DNA of 64,000 nt from JBIKWM01 sp044356305. Lineage in GTDB: Bacteria > Bacteroidota > Bacteroidia > UBA10329. Made by a program: the position numbers and the translations under genes. How positions within the stretch are numbered: the stretch's first letter is position 1; the number at the start of each line of letters is the position of its first letter. Below the pieces are notes generated by a model. The model was not told the origin of the DNA and did no database searches. It saw only the letters and a list, made by a program, of their open reading frames with translations. This document shows, in pieces, positions 5,909 through 14,766 of this stretch. The DNA lies in the NCBI GenBank assembly GCA_044356305.1, contig JBIKWM010000013.1, forward strand, positions 1 to 64,000, in the 5' to 3' direction.

Positions 5909-6862
5909 TCAGAACACCCGCTCGGCCACGGCCTTGGTGGCACCGCTGAGGCCCATGGTGTAGAAGTGCAGGCAGGGCACCTGGGCCGCCACCAGCTCCT
6001 TGCACTGGGCCGCGCACCACTCTATGCCCACGTGGCGGGCGGCTGCATCGTCCTTGCAGGCGGTAAGGGCATCGTAGAGGTCATCGGGCAGGTCGATGTG
6101 GAACAGGCTGGGCAGCGACTCGGCCTGCTTGCGCGAGGTGACGGGTTTTATGCCCGGAATGATGGGCACGTGTATGCCGGCATCGCGGCAGCTCTGCACA
6201 AAGCTGAAGTACCGGGCATTGTCGAAGAACATCTGCGTGACGATGTACTGGGCCCCGGCCTCCACCTTCATTTTGAGGTAGCGCAGGTCGGTGCGCATGT
6301 TGGGGGCCATAAAGTGCTTCTCGGGGTACCCCGCCACCCCGATGCAGAAGTCGGTATGGTCCTGCGGCTGGCTGTCATCGTTGAGGTAGATGCCGTTGTT
6401 CATCTGGGCTATCTGCCCCACCAGTTCGCTGGCAAAGGCGTGGCCATCGGGTTCGGGGGTGAACTTCCCCTCGGTCTTAATGCCATCGCCCTGCAGGGCC
6501 AGCACGTTGTCTATGCCCAGAAAATGCAGGTCGATGAGTGCATTCTCCGTCTCCTCCTTGCTGAAACCGCCACATATCAGGTGCGGCACGGCATCGACCT
6601 GATAGCGGTTCATAAGTGCGGCCGAGATGCCCACGGTGCCGGGCCGCTTGCGGATGCTCACCTTTTCGAGGTAGCCGCTCTCGCGTTTCTTGTACAGGAA
6701 CTCCTCGCGGTGGTAGGTCACATCCACAAAGGCGGGCCTAAGTTCCATCAGCGGGTCGATGGCCTCGAACATCGAAGCGATGCTCTTCCCCTTGAGGGGC
6801 GGCAAAATCTCAATGGAGAGCAGCGTGCCCTTGGCACGGCTCAGATGATCTATGACTTTCAT
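5909..6862 (-). CDS. metF: 5,10-methylenetetrahydrofolate reductase
   Basis: MetF reduces 5,10-methylene-THF to 5-methyl-THF in the cytoplasm, supplying the methyl group for methionine synthesis. The 317-residue length is normal. The TIM barrel starts with SIEILPP, where Glu18 takes the place of the catalytic Glu of the family's FEFFPP motif. Other family elements are VDVTYH (about 47-52), VPHLICGG, NVLALQGDG (usually ALRGD), FCIGVAGYPEKH and YIVTQMFFDN near the FAD and folate sites. The ATG at 6862 is the first start in the frame. It lies 23 bases after the stop of the large secreted protein gene upstream, so both may share a transcript, although the functions are unrelated. Confidence 0.95.
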   Translation of the reverse strand: MKVIDHLSRAKGTLLSIEILPPLKGKSIASMFEAIDPLMELRPAFVDVTYHREEFLYKKRESGYLEKVSIRKRPGTVGISAALMNRYQVDAVPHLICGGFSKEETENALIDLHFLGIDNVLALQGDGIKTEGKFTPEPDGHAFASELVGQIAQMNNGIYLNDDSQPQDHTDFCIGVAGYPEKHFMAPNMRTDLRYLKMKVEAGAQYIVTQMFFDNARYFSFVQSCRDAGIHVPIIPGIKPVTSRKQAESLPSLFHIDLPDDLYDALTACKDDAAARHVGIEWCAAQCKELVAAQVPCLHFYTMGLSGATKAVAERVF

Positions 6863-6885
6863 AAAGACCCTCTCTCGCCTCTGGC

Positions 6886-9723
6886 TTATTGCGCGCTTCC
6901 CACCAGGTGCACGTACCCGGTCTGCGCATCATATCCGTTGCGGGTGATGATGTAGTAGTACACACCGTCCGATGCGTTCTCGCCCTTCCACTCGGCCAGA
7001 TGGTAGTTGTCGGCCTCGTAGGTGAAAATGCCCCAGCGGTCGTATATAATCACATGATTGCCCGGGTGCAGGTCGAGACCGGCAATGTGGAAGGTGCGAT
7101 TGTCCACGTTGTCGGCATTCGGGTTGAACACGTTCGGGATGATGAGGGTGCAGTCGATTATCTCGAAATCGTACGACTCGGTCTCGGTGCCGCAGAAGTT
7201 CGATACCGTGACAGTTATCTGCGCCTGGGTGCTGTCGGTGGGGTCGGTACTGATGAAGGTGCTGTTGTCGTTTCCTGTGATCAGGAGCGAGTCACCGTTC
7301 ACAGCGTTTGGCGACCAGTAGAACTCGTCAAGGAAGTTGGTGTTGGTGTTGGCCACGAACAGCAGTTGGTCCTCCCAGCAAATCCGGTTTGTGTCAACTG
7401 TGATGTCAACGGTGGGGATGGGGGCATAGGCCACATCGCGGCTTATTTCCCTTGCGCAGTAATTGTCTGTGAAGGTGAAAGTATAGCTGCCCTCTACAGT
7501 TGCGCTGGCCGTGGCGACCTCGGCATTCGCATCGGGGCTGAAGGTCACATCGCCCGGGCCCTCGTAGCTCCATACGCCACCGGTAAGCACGTTGTTGGCG
7601 TTGAGCGATGCATCAGTGCCGAGACACACTTCAATGCTGGTGGCAATGTCAACGATATTGACCGTGATATCGGCCGAACCATCGGCAGTGCCGCACTCGT
7701 TGCTGATGCTCACACTCACCTGTGTGCTCTGCTGAATGTTGTTGAGAGAGAAAGTCTGTCCTGTGCTGCCCCCGGGGGTCCAGAGGTAGTCGGGGCCCAC
7801 TTCCACATTGAGCGCATCGAATGTGAGCGTATCGCCCGGGCAGATGATGGTGTCGTTGAACACCACATCCTGCGGGGTGAGGCGGAAGAACACCTCCATG
7901 GTGTCCTTCTGTCCGCAGTAGTCGCTCTCGTATATAAAGGTATAGGGGCCGGGTTCGGTCACCGTCACACTCGGAGACTGGGTGGTATCGTTCGGGCTGA
8001 ACGATATGGAACCCGGTCCGGTACCTGTCCACAGACCCACAATGGGGTAAACCGCGGCCTCGAGGTCGTAGGTGAGGGCACACACCGAAGCATCAGCGAA
8101 CGATGTGAGGTTGGGCACCACGTTGAGGGTGATGGTGGTGTCGTAGGTGCAGCCGAAGTCGTCCTCTACCCAAAAGGTATAGGAGAAATTACCGGCCTGC
8201 CCAGGCTGTACCGTGATGTCAGAGCCATTTGTGCTGACAATGGTGGGGTTCGGCATCCAATCCTGATCGGTGATGGTAGGGGTGTACGACTCGATGGCAG
8301 GATTGATGGATGCATCGAAATAGAGGCTCCAACTGAAGATGTAGCCGTCATCGATGCTCTGGTTGTCGGTGATTTGGATGGTCCAATCGCCATTGATGGG
8401 GCAACCTATCAACTGACTGAAATCCTCAAAAGGGGTGTAGGTGCCGGGCGTCATGGAATTACCTGCCGGGGTTCCTGCAGTCACCCAGTTGCCTGCGTTG
8501 TTCTCGGCCACCATGGTGCCCCATACCGCACTCATGCTGAAACAGTAGTCAGCACCAGTACCTGGCCCGGAGTTGTTATCGATGGCCCCGCCCAGGTAGG
8601 TGCCGCCTCCACCGGGGAACTCCTTGAGCAGCACCGACTGCCCGTTCGGACAGATGATGCTCATGTCCAGGTCGCCCAAGAACGAGTGCTCCATGTTCAT
8701 GCAGATCTGTTGCAGATCAGAAGCGTTAACAATGTTCTGGTTGGGCGGGAACCCGCTGATGGTGATGGTGGTCTCGTATGATGCACCGTTGCCGTCAGGC
8801 AGATACAGTTGCTCACCAAACGTGCCACCGGCAAGGAAATGCCCCTCTACCGGGGTGGCCCCTCCATGTATCACCGTGGTCTCACCGAGGCAGATGGTAT
8901 CGTTATCAGCATAGGTCCCATCAAACAATGGGATGGTGCCTACACGCACCCGGGTCTTGAAGTACTGCATCTGTCCGACCGTATCGGTTGCGGTGAGATA
9001 GATGTTGTAACCGGCTCTTTGATTGAATACATAGACGAGTGTGTCATATCCGATCCCCTCAAAGCTGGAACCATCACCGAGCACCCACTTGAAGTTGATG
9101 TTCTCATTGTTCTGGTTGTAGCCTCCGGGGCCGGCCTGGTTGTACGGGTAGTCTCCGATGGCGAAGAACCGGACGGTATCACCCAGACATACGTCCACAT
9201 AGTCCGTATCGGTGGGAAGGGCAGGGGGGTCGGCCGTGATGGACACCGTGTAAGGTTGCCACTGTTGCACACAGACAACGGTTGCAGAGAAACCTGCGCC
9301 TTCGGTAGCCCCGTCAGACGTGAACACCGCGGTGACGCAGCCGGTAGGGTTGTCCAACGAAGAGGTGACTTGAAACCCACCGGGTTGATTTACGGTGTTG
9401 AAAGTCCCCAATGGTGGGGCAGAGGCATCGAGCCCATCAAAAAATGAGAGGTTATCCCCGTCCTGAACATCCCAGAGGCTGCCCACATCGGTGTCGGCAT
9501 AAACTGTGACGCTGTTGCCGCCTACAGCACAGAGGGTGATGGTGTAGCTCTCGTTGGGCCCATAATTCCCTCCATTGGCATCAGAGTCGGTCAGAGTCTG
9601 TTCGCTCACGCTGCATTCAACCGACACGGTACCCCCGTTGCTGATGGGTACCTGTGCAAAAGCAGTGATATGTAGGAGGGAGAGGCTGGCCGTTGACAGG
9701 CCAAGGAGTAGATTTCTGGTCAT
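6886..9723 (-). CDS. Large secreted protein with P-domain and gliding-type C-terminal domain (T9SS type B)
   Basis: The 945-residue protein starts with a Sec signal peptide (MTRNLLLGLS, cleavage near AFAQ). Residues about 25-150 resemble a CUB-like adhesion module, followed by a PKD-like module. A proprotein-convertase P-domain follows (ICMNMEHSFLGDLDMSIICPNG, then W-T-I-Q-I-T-D), then several Ig/PKD-like beta modules. The end is a gliding motility-associated C-terminal domain (IPNVFNPNADNVDN ... VIIYDRWG ... GENASDGVYYYII), the T9SS type B sorting signal. It should be exported through the outer membrane and bound to the surface or released; an adhesin or matrix role is inferred. The ATG at 9723 was preferred over an upstream start because it opens the signal peptide. 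The stop lies 23 bases before metF. Confidence 0.85.
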   Translation of the reverse strand: MTRNLLLGLSTASLSLLHITAFAQVPISNGGTVSVECSVSEQTLTDSDANGGNYGPNESYTITLCAVGGNSVTVYADTDVGSLWDVQDGDNLSFFDGLDASAPPLGTFNTVNQPGGFQVTSSLDNPTGCVTAVFTSDGATEGAGFSATVVCVQQWQPYTVSITADPPALPTDTDYVDVCLGDTVRFFAIGDYPYNQAGPGGYNQNNENINFKWVLGDGSSFEGIGYDTLVYVFNQRAGYNIYLTATDTVGQMQYFKTRVRVGTIPLFDGTYADNDTICLGETTVIHGGATPVEGHFLAGGTFGEQLYLPDGNGASYETTITISGFPPNQNIVNASDLQQICMNMEHSFLGDLDMSIICPNGQSVLLKEFPGGGGTYLGGAIDNNSGPGTGADYCFSMSAVWGTMVAENNAGNWVTAGTPAGNSMTPGTYTPFEDFSQLIGCPINGDWTIQITDNQSIDDGYIFSWSLYFDASINPAIESYTPTITDQDWMPNPTIVSTNGSDITVQPGQAGNFSYTFWVEDDFGCTYDTTITLNVVPNLTSFADASVCALTYDLEAAVYPIVGLWTGTGPGSISFSPNDTTQSPSVTVTEPGPYTFIYESDYCGQKDTMEVFFRLTPQDVVFNDTIICPGDTLTFDALNVEVGPDYLWTPGGSTGQTFSLNNIQQSTQVSVSISNECGTADGSADITVNIVDIATSIEVCLGTDASLNANNVLTGGVWSYEGPGDVTFSPDANAEVATASATVEGSYTFTFTDNYCAREISRDVAYAPIPTVDITVDTNRICWEDQLLFVANTNTNFLDEFYWSPNAVNGDSLLITGNDNSTFISTDPTDSTQAQITVTVSNFCGTETESYDFEIIDCTLIIPNVFNPNADNVDNRTFHIAGLDLHPGNHVIIYDRWGIFTYEADNYHLAEWKGENASDGVYYYIITRNGYDAQTGYVHLVGSAQ

Positions 9724-9779
9724 CAGAAAGGGAAAGGCGGTTACAGGTCTTTGATTTCCAACTCGGAAAAGGCAGGGGA

Positions 9780-10169
9780 TCACTGCTGATCGCGGAATTC
9801 CTGCATCACCGTGGCGCGTGGGCGCAGAACGAGCACTTTGGTGGTGCCGCTCACGGTGTAGTAGGTGGTCTCCTGTTCCATCACCTTCACCGGCAAGGTG
9901 AGGATGTTGATGTCGGAAGGGTTGAGCGATGGGAGGCTCACGGTGCCGGTGATAGGCTGTCCGCTCACTTCACTGGCATTGACAAGGCTGAAAGAATGGT
10001 CGGCCCAATAGGTGAACCACGCCAGCTGATCGGGCGATTTTGTGGCCATGGCCACCACCTGATCCTGGCCATACTTGGCCACAAGGCGCTGGTCGTACTG
10101 AGTCTGTGCCATGCTGGCCGAGGCCACGAGGCAAAGGGCAAATGCAGCGGTCAAAGAGTTGGCTTTCAT
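9780..10169 (-). CDS. Small exported protein of unknown function
   Basis: The 129-residue protein begins with a clear signal peptide (MKANSLTAAFALCLVASASMAQ). The mature part of about 107 residues has no Cys and no family pattern I recognise: a helical start (QYDQRLVAKYG), then beta-rich segments with PITGTVSLPSL. It should be periplasmic or surface-exposed. It lies 56 bases upstream of the T9SS type B protein on the same strand and may be co-transcribed with it; any partnership is inference. Confidence 0.7.
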   Translation of the reverse strand: MKANSLTAAFALCLVASASMAQTQYDQRLVAKYGQDQVVAMATKSPDQLAWFTYWADHSFSLVNASEVSGQPITGTVSLPSLNPSDINILTLPVKVMEQETTYYTVSGTTKVLVLRPRATVMQEFRDQQ

Positions 10170-10262
10170 CCTTCTGTGATTTTGAAATGCGGTTCAAAGA
10201 TAGTCGCGCAGGCGCACGCACCATCACATGACGTTAAAGGGCGTCAATGGTGGCCTCATGGC

Positions 10263-10514
10263 TCAGGCCGGGCGCACCTCAAAATGGTAATTCTCCATGA
10301 TCGGATTGGCGAGCAGCTTGGCACAGGCGGTGTCAACCTTGCCACGGGCAACCTCGGCATTCTCGGCCTCAATCTCCAGGCTTATGTGCTTGCCTATGCG
10401 CACGTTACCTATCTCTGCCAGCCCCATGTTCATCATCCCCGCCCCTACGGCCTTCCCCTGCGGGTCGAGCAGCTCTTTTTTGGGCATCACATCTATCTCG
10501 GCAATGAATCTCAT
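10263..10514 (-). CDS. purS: Phosphoribosylformylglycinamidine synthase, PurS subunit
   Basis: PurS is the small subunit of FGAM synthase. With PurL and PurQ it converts FGAR, ATP and glutamine to FGAM in purine synthesis. At 83 residues it has the family length and motifs: an N-terminal strand (RFIAEIDVMPK), LLDPQGKAVG, the VRIGKHISLEIEA strand and the closing ANPIMENYHFEVRP. The ATG at 10514 overlaps the stop of pssA by four bases (ATGA), so the two are translationally coupled. No purL or purQ lies in this window, which is unusual for a gene that often sits beside them. Confidence 0.88.
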   Translation of the reverse strand: MRFIAEIDVMPKKELLDPQGKAVGAGMMNMGLAEIGNVRIGKHISLEIEAENAEVARGKVDTACAKLLANPIMENYHFEVRPA

Positions 10515-11242
10515 CGTCTCTTACGGTTTATCGCATTCTGTATGATGGACAGCAGCAGGTACATGGTCAAGGTGGCCGGTATGGCCAGCCAGCCGATGAT
10601 GCCCAAGAGCACCAGTGCCACAATGATCAGGCTCATCTTGAACTCATTCCCTCTCCACCCGAAGTGCTTGAACTTGAGGGCCATGAGCGGCACATTGCTG
10701 ACCATGAGCAATGGCAGGATGATGGAAGTGAGCAGGTAGTACAGAAAACCGTACTGGGGAATCCCGGCCACCCCGTTGGCACCGGTCTGCGTTAGAGGAA
10801 CGGAAATGACCCACAGCGCGCTGGCGGGAGTGGGCACACCGATGAATCCCTCGTTCTGGCGGGTGTCGATGTTGAACTTGGCTAACCTCAGCGCGCTGAA
10901 AACGGGTACCAGCAGCGGCACGAGCAACAGGGGCTGAGAATAAAGTGCCTCGGCCGTCAGGGCTTCCTCGCCCAGTTCATCGGCCATGAGTCGCATCAGC
11001 ACAATGCCCGGTACCAGACCGAAGGTGACCATATCGGCCAACGAATCGAGCTCCTTTCCGATGGCCGACTGCACCTTGAGGGCACGCGCCACAAAACCAT
11101 CGGCAAAATCGAATACTGCGGCAGCTATTACAAGGTACGATGCCCACACAAGGCTGCCGTCCACCGCCATCACCACGGCCACCGAGCCGCAGGCAAGATT
11201 GAGGCAGGTAAGGGTATTGGGCAGGTGCCTGAGGAGCGACAT
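10511..11242 (-). CDS. pssA: CDP-diacylglycerol--serine O-phosphatidyltransferase
   Basis: This 243-residue integral membrane protein belongs to the CDP-alcohol phosphatidyltransferase family. It carries the signature D-G-x2-A-R-x8-G-x3-D-x3-D as DGFVAR...GKELDSLAD. The early motif LPNTLTCLNLACG and about seven hydrophobic segments agree with bacterial PssA, which makes phosphatidylserine from CDP-diacylglycerol and serine on the way to phosphatidylethanolamine. The ATG at 11242 (MSLLRHLPNTLT) was chosen over an upstream one because family members begin this way. It overlaps purS by four bases and is divergent from the HRDC gene. Confidence 0.88.
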   Translation of the reverse strand: MSLLRHLPNTLTCLNLACGSVAVVMAVDGSLVWASYLVIAAAVFDFADGFVARALKVQSAIGKELDSLADMVTFGLVPGIVLMRLMADELGEEALTAEALYSQPLLLVPLLVPVFSALRLAKFNIDTRQNEGFIGVPTPASALWVISVPLTQTGANGVAGIPQYGFLYYLLTSIILPLLMVSNVPLMALKFKHFGWRGNEFKMSLIIVALVLLGIIGWLAIPATLTMYLLLSIIQNAINRKRR

Positions 11243-11337
11243 CGGGGCGCCAAAGTTAACAGGGCGCGGCCCGTATGCGCAGTCGGCCACATACCTTCGG
11301 GGCGTTGGGCCGAGGCCTGCCATGCATCACCACAGGA

Positions 11338-11784
11338 ATGAAGATCCGGACCTTTCACATCAGGCTCACCAAGGAGCATCTGCAGAGCGATCAGGATGCG
11401 CTCAATGCCTTTATGGGCGAGGTGGCGGTGAGCGATGTGCGCACCGGACTGATCACTGGGCAGACCAATTTCTGGTCGGTGATAGTGATGTATGAGGAGA
11501 AGGAGGAGGCGTTGCCAGAGGCACCGAACACATCAGACGATGCCCCGCTGACCTTTGAAGAGGAGAGGATGTACGACCGGCTCAAGGCCTGGCGCACTGC
11601 CAAAGCCGAGGAGATCGGCATGGCGGCACACCTCATCTGCTCCAATTCCGATCTGATAAACGTGGCCCGTAAACGTCCTGCCGATAAGGCCGCACTGCTT
11701 ATTGTCAGAGGATTCGGAAGCCAGAAGGTTGCCCGCTATGGTGACGATATCCTGATGGTTGTGAATGGAAGTGACAGGGCATAG
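11338..11784 (+). CDS. HRDC domain protein
   Basis: The 148-residue protein has an N-terminal domain of about 50 residues (MKIRTFHIRL ... GQTNFWSVIVMYE) and a C-terminal HRDC domain at about 78-145 (YDRLKAWRTAKAEEIG ... VARKRP ... VRGFGSQKVARYG). HRDC domains bind nucleic acid and are known from RecQ helicases and RNase D; here it stands without a helicase or nuclease. A Glu/Pro-rich linker joins the halves. The ATG at 11338 follows CACAGGA, a plausible ribosome site. The gene is divergent from pssA and lies 82 bases before the TonB-dependent receptor. Confidence 0.75.
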   Translation: MKIRTFHIRLTKEHLQSDQDALNAFMGEVAVSDVRTGLITGQTNFWSVIVMYEEKEEALPEAPNTSDDAPLTFEEERMYDRLKAWRTAKAEEIGMAAHLICSNSDLINVARKRPADKAALLIVRGFGSQKVARYGDDILMVVNGSDRA

Positions 11785-11866
11785 ACGATAGGTGTTAATC
11801 TCGCGGCCGATTAAAACAGAACTTCTACACAATAATCCTCCTGCCGTGCCGTTGGCCGCGCCCTGT

Positions 11867-14365
11867 ATGAGACGAATCGCCCTTTTACTCCTTGTCCTTT
11901 CGGCCCCGCTGGCCACCATGGCACAGCAGATGGCCACCATACACGGGCAGGTGCTCGACTCGCTGGGCCGACCGGTGGAACTGATGAACGTGGCCGCCAT
12001 TGGCGAACCCTATGGCACATACACCGATGCCCAGGGTCGCTTCAGGCTCGATATTCCGGCCAATGTGCAGCACCAGGTGGTGTTCAGCCACCTCAACTAT
12101 TACCAGAAGAAATTCGCGGTGACCCTGCTGCCCGGGTCAGACAAGGAGCTGAATGTGCGCCTTACCAGCAAGCTGAATGAACTGGATGCGGCCGAGATCA
12201 TAGACGAGCGTTTCCGTGGCACGACCATGCAGCGCATCGACCCGCGCATGGCCCTTGAGATTCCCACCAGCGGGGGTGGCGTAGAGGCCTTGTTGAAGAC
12301 CTTGCCCGGGGTGAGTTCGAACAACGAGATGAGCTCGCAGTACAATGTGCGCGGGGGCAATTATGACGAGAATCTGGTGTATGTCAATGATGTGGAGATA
12401 TACCGCCCGTTCCTGGTGCGCAGCGGGCAGCAGGAGGGGCTGAGCTTTGTGAACCCCGATATGGTGGAGTCCTTGCGGTTCAGCGCTGGCGGATTTGAGG
12501 CACGGTATGGCGATAAGATGAGCAGCGTGCTCGATGTCACCTACCGCAGGCCCGATAAGTTCACCGCCACCGTGATGGGCAGTCTGCTCGGGGCATCGGT
12601 CCATGCCGAGGGGGCATCGAAGAACAAGAAGTTCACCGCCATCGGAGGGTTCCGCTACCGCAGCAACCGGTATGTGCTCTCCAGTCTCGATACCGATGGT
12701 CAGTATTTCCCCGTGTTCATGGACGGTCAGGCACTGCTGAGCTACGACATCAGCGAGAAACTGAACCTGAGCGTACTGGGCTATTACTCAAGCAATAAGT
12801 ACCGCTTTGTGCCGGTGAACCGCGAGACCGATTTCGGCACCATCAGCGAGGCCCTGAGGTTCACGGTCTATTTCGATGGGCAGGAGGTGAACACCTTCGA
12901 GACCGGCACCGGGGCGCTCATAGCCACCTACAAGGCACGGAAGGACCTCACACTCAAGTTCATCAGTTCCTATTTCCGAAGCAACGAGAGCGAGACATTT
13001 GATGTGCAGGGCCAGTACTGGCTGGGTGTGCTGGACAATGATCTGGGCAGCGACAACCTGGGCGAGGTGGCCTACAACCGCGGAATTGGCACATTCCTCA
13101 ACCATGGCCGCAACTACCTCAACATCGATGTGTGGAACGCCTCACACCGCGGTAAGTGGATCCATCCGAAACATGTGCTCGAATGGGGAGCCAAGTACCA
13201 GATTGAGAATGCCCACGACCGCCTGAGCGAGTGGAACATGGTCGATTCGGCCGGATATACCATTCCGCAGAACGCATCGACCAACGAGATCATCCTCAAA
13301 GAGACGCTGCGCACTGAGATCAATCTGTTCTCGCACCGCATAGACGGCTACGTGCAGAACAACTTCCTATTCAGCGACACCTCTCGGCACAATCTGAACG
13401 TTGGGGCCCGATTCAACTGGTGGAGCGTGAACAACCAGTTGGTGGGTGGGCCACGTGCCACATACAGCTACAAACCGGATTGGAAAAAGGCCGACATGCT
13501 CTTCCGCCTCAGCGGTGGCATGTACTGGCAGCCGCCCTTTTACCGCGAGTTGCGCAACCTGAACGGGGAGCTGAACCGTGACATAAAGGCGCAGCTGAGC
13601 GTGCATGCCGTGTTGGGAGCCGACTACAACTTCTGGGCCTGGGGCCGTCCGTTCAAGTTGGTGGCCGAGGCCTATTACAAGTACCTCGACAACATCATAC
13701 CTTATGAGATAGACAATGTGCGCATACGCTACTACGCCACCAACAATGCACGGGGCTATGCCACAGGTCTGGATCTGCGGGTGAATGGGGAATTTGTAAA
13801 AGGCATCGAGAGCTGGGCCAGTGTGAGCGTGATGACCGTGCAGGAGGACCTCAAGGACGATTTCTACTACGACTACTACAACGCGGCCGGGGAGAAGATC
13901 GTGAACGGGGTGACCGTTGACAATGTGGCGGCCGACAGCGTAAAGCGCGAGCCCGGCTACATTCCTCGCCCTACGGACCAAAGGGTGAATTTTGCCCTCT
14001 ATTTTCAGGATTATGTGCCAAAGGTGCCTCAACTCAAAGTGCACCTCAATCTGGTGTTCGGTACCGGTATGCCGTTCGGGCCACCATCGTACAACCGGTA
14101 TCAGGATACGCTGCGCATCCCACCGTACAGGAGGGTCGATATCGGTTTTTCCTATATGCTGAAAGGTGAGAAACGCAAACTGGGCCCCAAGAATCCGTTC
14201 CGCCATTTCAAGAGCATCTGGTTGAGTGCGGAGGTGTTCAATCTTCTCGGCATCAACAACACCCTCAGCTACCTGTGGATAGCAGACATCACGGGCAGGC
14301 AGTATGCAGTGCCCAACTACCTCACCACGCGGCAGCTCAACGTGAAGCTCGTCATCAAGATATAG
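11867..14365 (+). CDS. TonB-dependent receptor with carboxypeptidase-like regulatory domain
   Basis: This 832-residue outer-membrane transporter has a signal peptide (MRRIALLLLVLSAPLATMAQ), a CarboxypepD_reg-like domain (residues about 25-100, with IHGQVLDSLGRPVELMNV), a plug domain (about 120-240, with LLKTLPGVSSNNEMSSQYNVRGGNYDE split over the plug's core strands) and a 22-strand-type barrel to the end. Receptors of this kind import large or scarce compounds using TonB energy; the substrate cannot be read from sequence. No SusD partner lies next to it, so it is not a standard Sus pair. The ATG at 11867 begins the signal peptide and replaces an upstream in-frame start. Confidence 0.88.
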   Translation: MRRIALLLLVLSAPLATMAQQMATIHGQVLDSLGRPVELMNVAAIGEPYGTYTDAQGRFRLDIPANVQHQVVFSHLNYYQKKFAVTLLPGSDKELNVRLTSKLNELDAAEIIDERFRGTTMQRIDPRMALEIPTSGGGVEALLKTLPGVSSNNEMSSQYNVRGGNYDENLVYVNDVEIYRPFLVRSGQQEGLSFVNPDMVESLRFSAGGFEARYGDKMSSVLDVTYRRPDKFTATVMGSLLGASVHAEGASKNKKFTAIGGFRYRSNRYVLSSLDTDGQYFPVFMDGQALLSYDISEKLNLSVLGYYSSNKYRFVPVNRETDFGTISEALRFTVYFDGQEVNTFETGTGALIATYKARKDLTLKFISSYFRSNESETFDVQGQYWLGVLDNDLGSDNLGEVAYNRGIGTFLNHGRNYLNIDVWNASHRGKWIHPKHVLEWGAKYQIENAHDRLSEWNMVDSAGYTIPQNASTNEIILKETLRTEINLFSHRIDGYVQNNFLFSDTSRHNLNVGARFNWWSVNNQLVGGPRATYSYKPDWKKADMLFRLSGGMYWQPPFYRELRNLNGELNRDIKAQLSVHAVLGADYNFWAWGRPFKLVAEAYYKYLDNIIPYEIDNVRIRYYATNNARGYATGLDLRVNGEFVKGIESWASVSVMTVQEDLKDDFYYDYYNAAGEKIVNGVTVDNVAADSVKREPGYIPRPTDQRVNFALYFQDYVPKVPQLKVHLNLVFGTGMPFGPPSYNRYQDTLRIPPYRRVDIGFSYMLKGEKRKLGPKNPFRHFKSIWLSAEVFNLLGINNTLSYLWIADITGRQYAVPNYLTTRQLNVKLVIKI

Positions 14366-14449
14366 ATGCAGGCCTCGGGTGTTGTGCATCAGACCCTGGT
14401 GCCAATGATGTTTTAGCCCCATCCATCATCAGAGGACTGAATTTGAACC

Positions 14450-14695
14450 ATGCGCACACTCGGCACCATTCCCCATCCCGATTGCCTTATCACGGTGTTC
14501 AGCTACAACGGCCGCACCTTGCTGCGCCTCGAGGCCGGCCCCATGGAGCAGACCTACCGCCTGCCGGGCGAGGAGTATCCGAACATTGAAGCGGTGCAAC
14601 GCATTGTCGATGATGGTTTTGTCAGGGAATCACTCGCGCATTTCAACGCCATGTACCGCAGCTACCTCGATGCGAAAGGGCGGGTGGCGAAGTGA
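14450..14695 (+). CDS. Small protein of unknown function
   Basis: The 81-residue protein starts MRTLGTIPHPDCLITVFSYN. It has strand-like patterns at the N-terminus (ITVFSYNGRTLLRLEAG), YRLPGEEYPNIEAVQRIVDD in the middle, and a helical Lys/Arg-rich end. It has no signal peptide. The size and beta-alpha pattern suggest a small cytoplasmic protein, but no family is recognised. The gene sits 84 bases after the receptor stop and 71 bases before the OstA-like gene, on the same strand. Confidence 0.6.
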   Translation: MRTLGTIPHPDCLITVFSYNGRTLLRLEAGPMEQTYRLPGEEYPNIEAVQRIVDDGFVRESLAHFNAMYRSYLDAKGRVAK

Positions 14696-14766
14696 TGTTC
14701 TTTAGCCAAATTCGATCGGATAATGGGCATCCACTGCCCGATGCCTCTCCCCACCTTTGCGCCCCG

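Noticed and set aside
6889..8781. A 630-codon open frame on the plus strand
   Set aside because: It lies antisense to the T9SS type B protein, has no recognisable domain, and a real gene with a signal peptide and known domains occupies the other strand.
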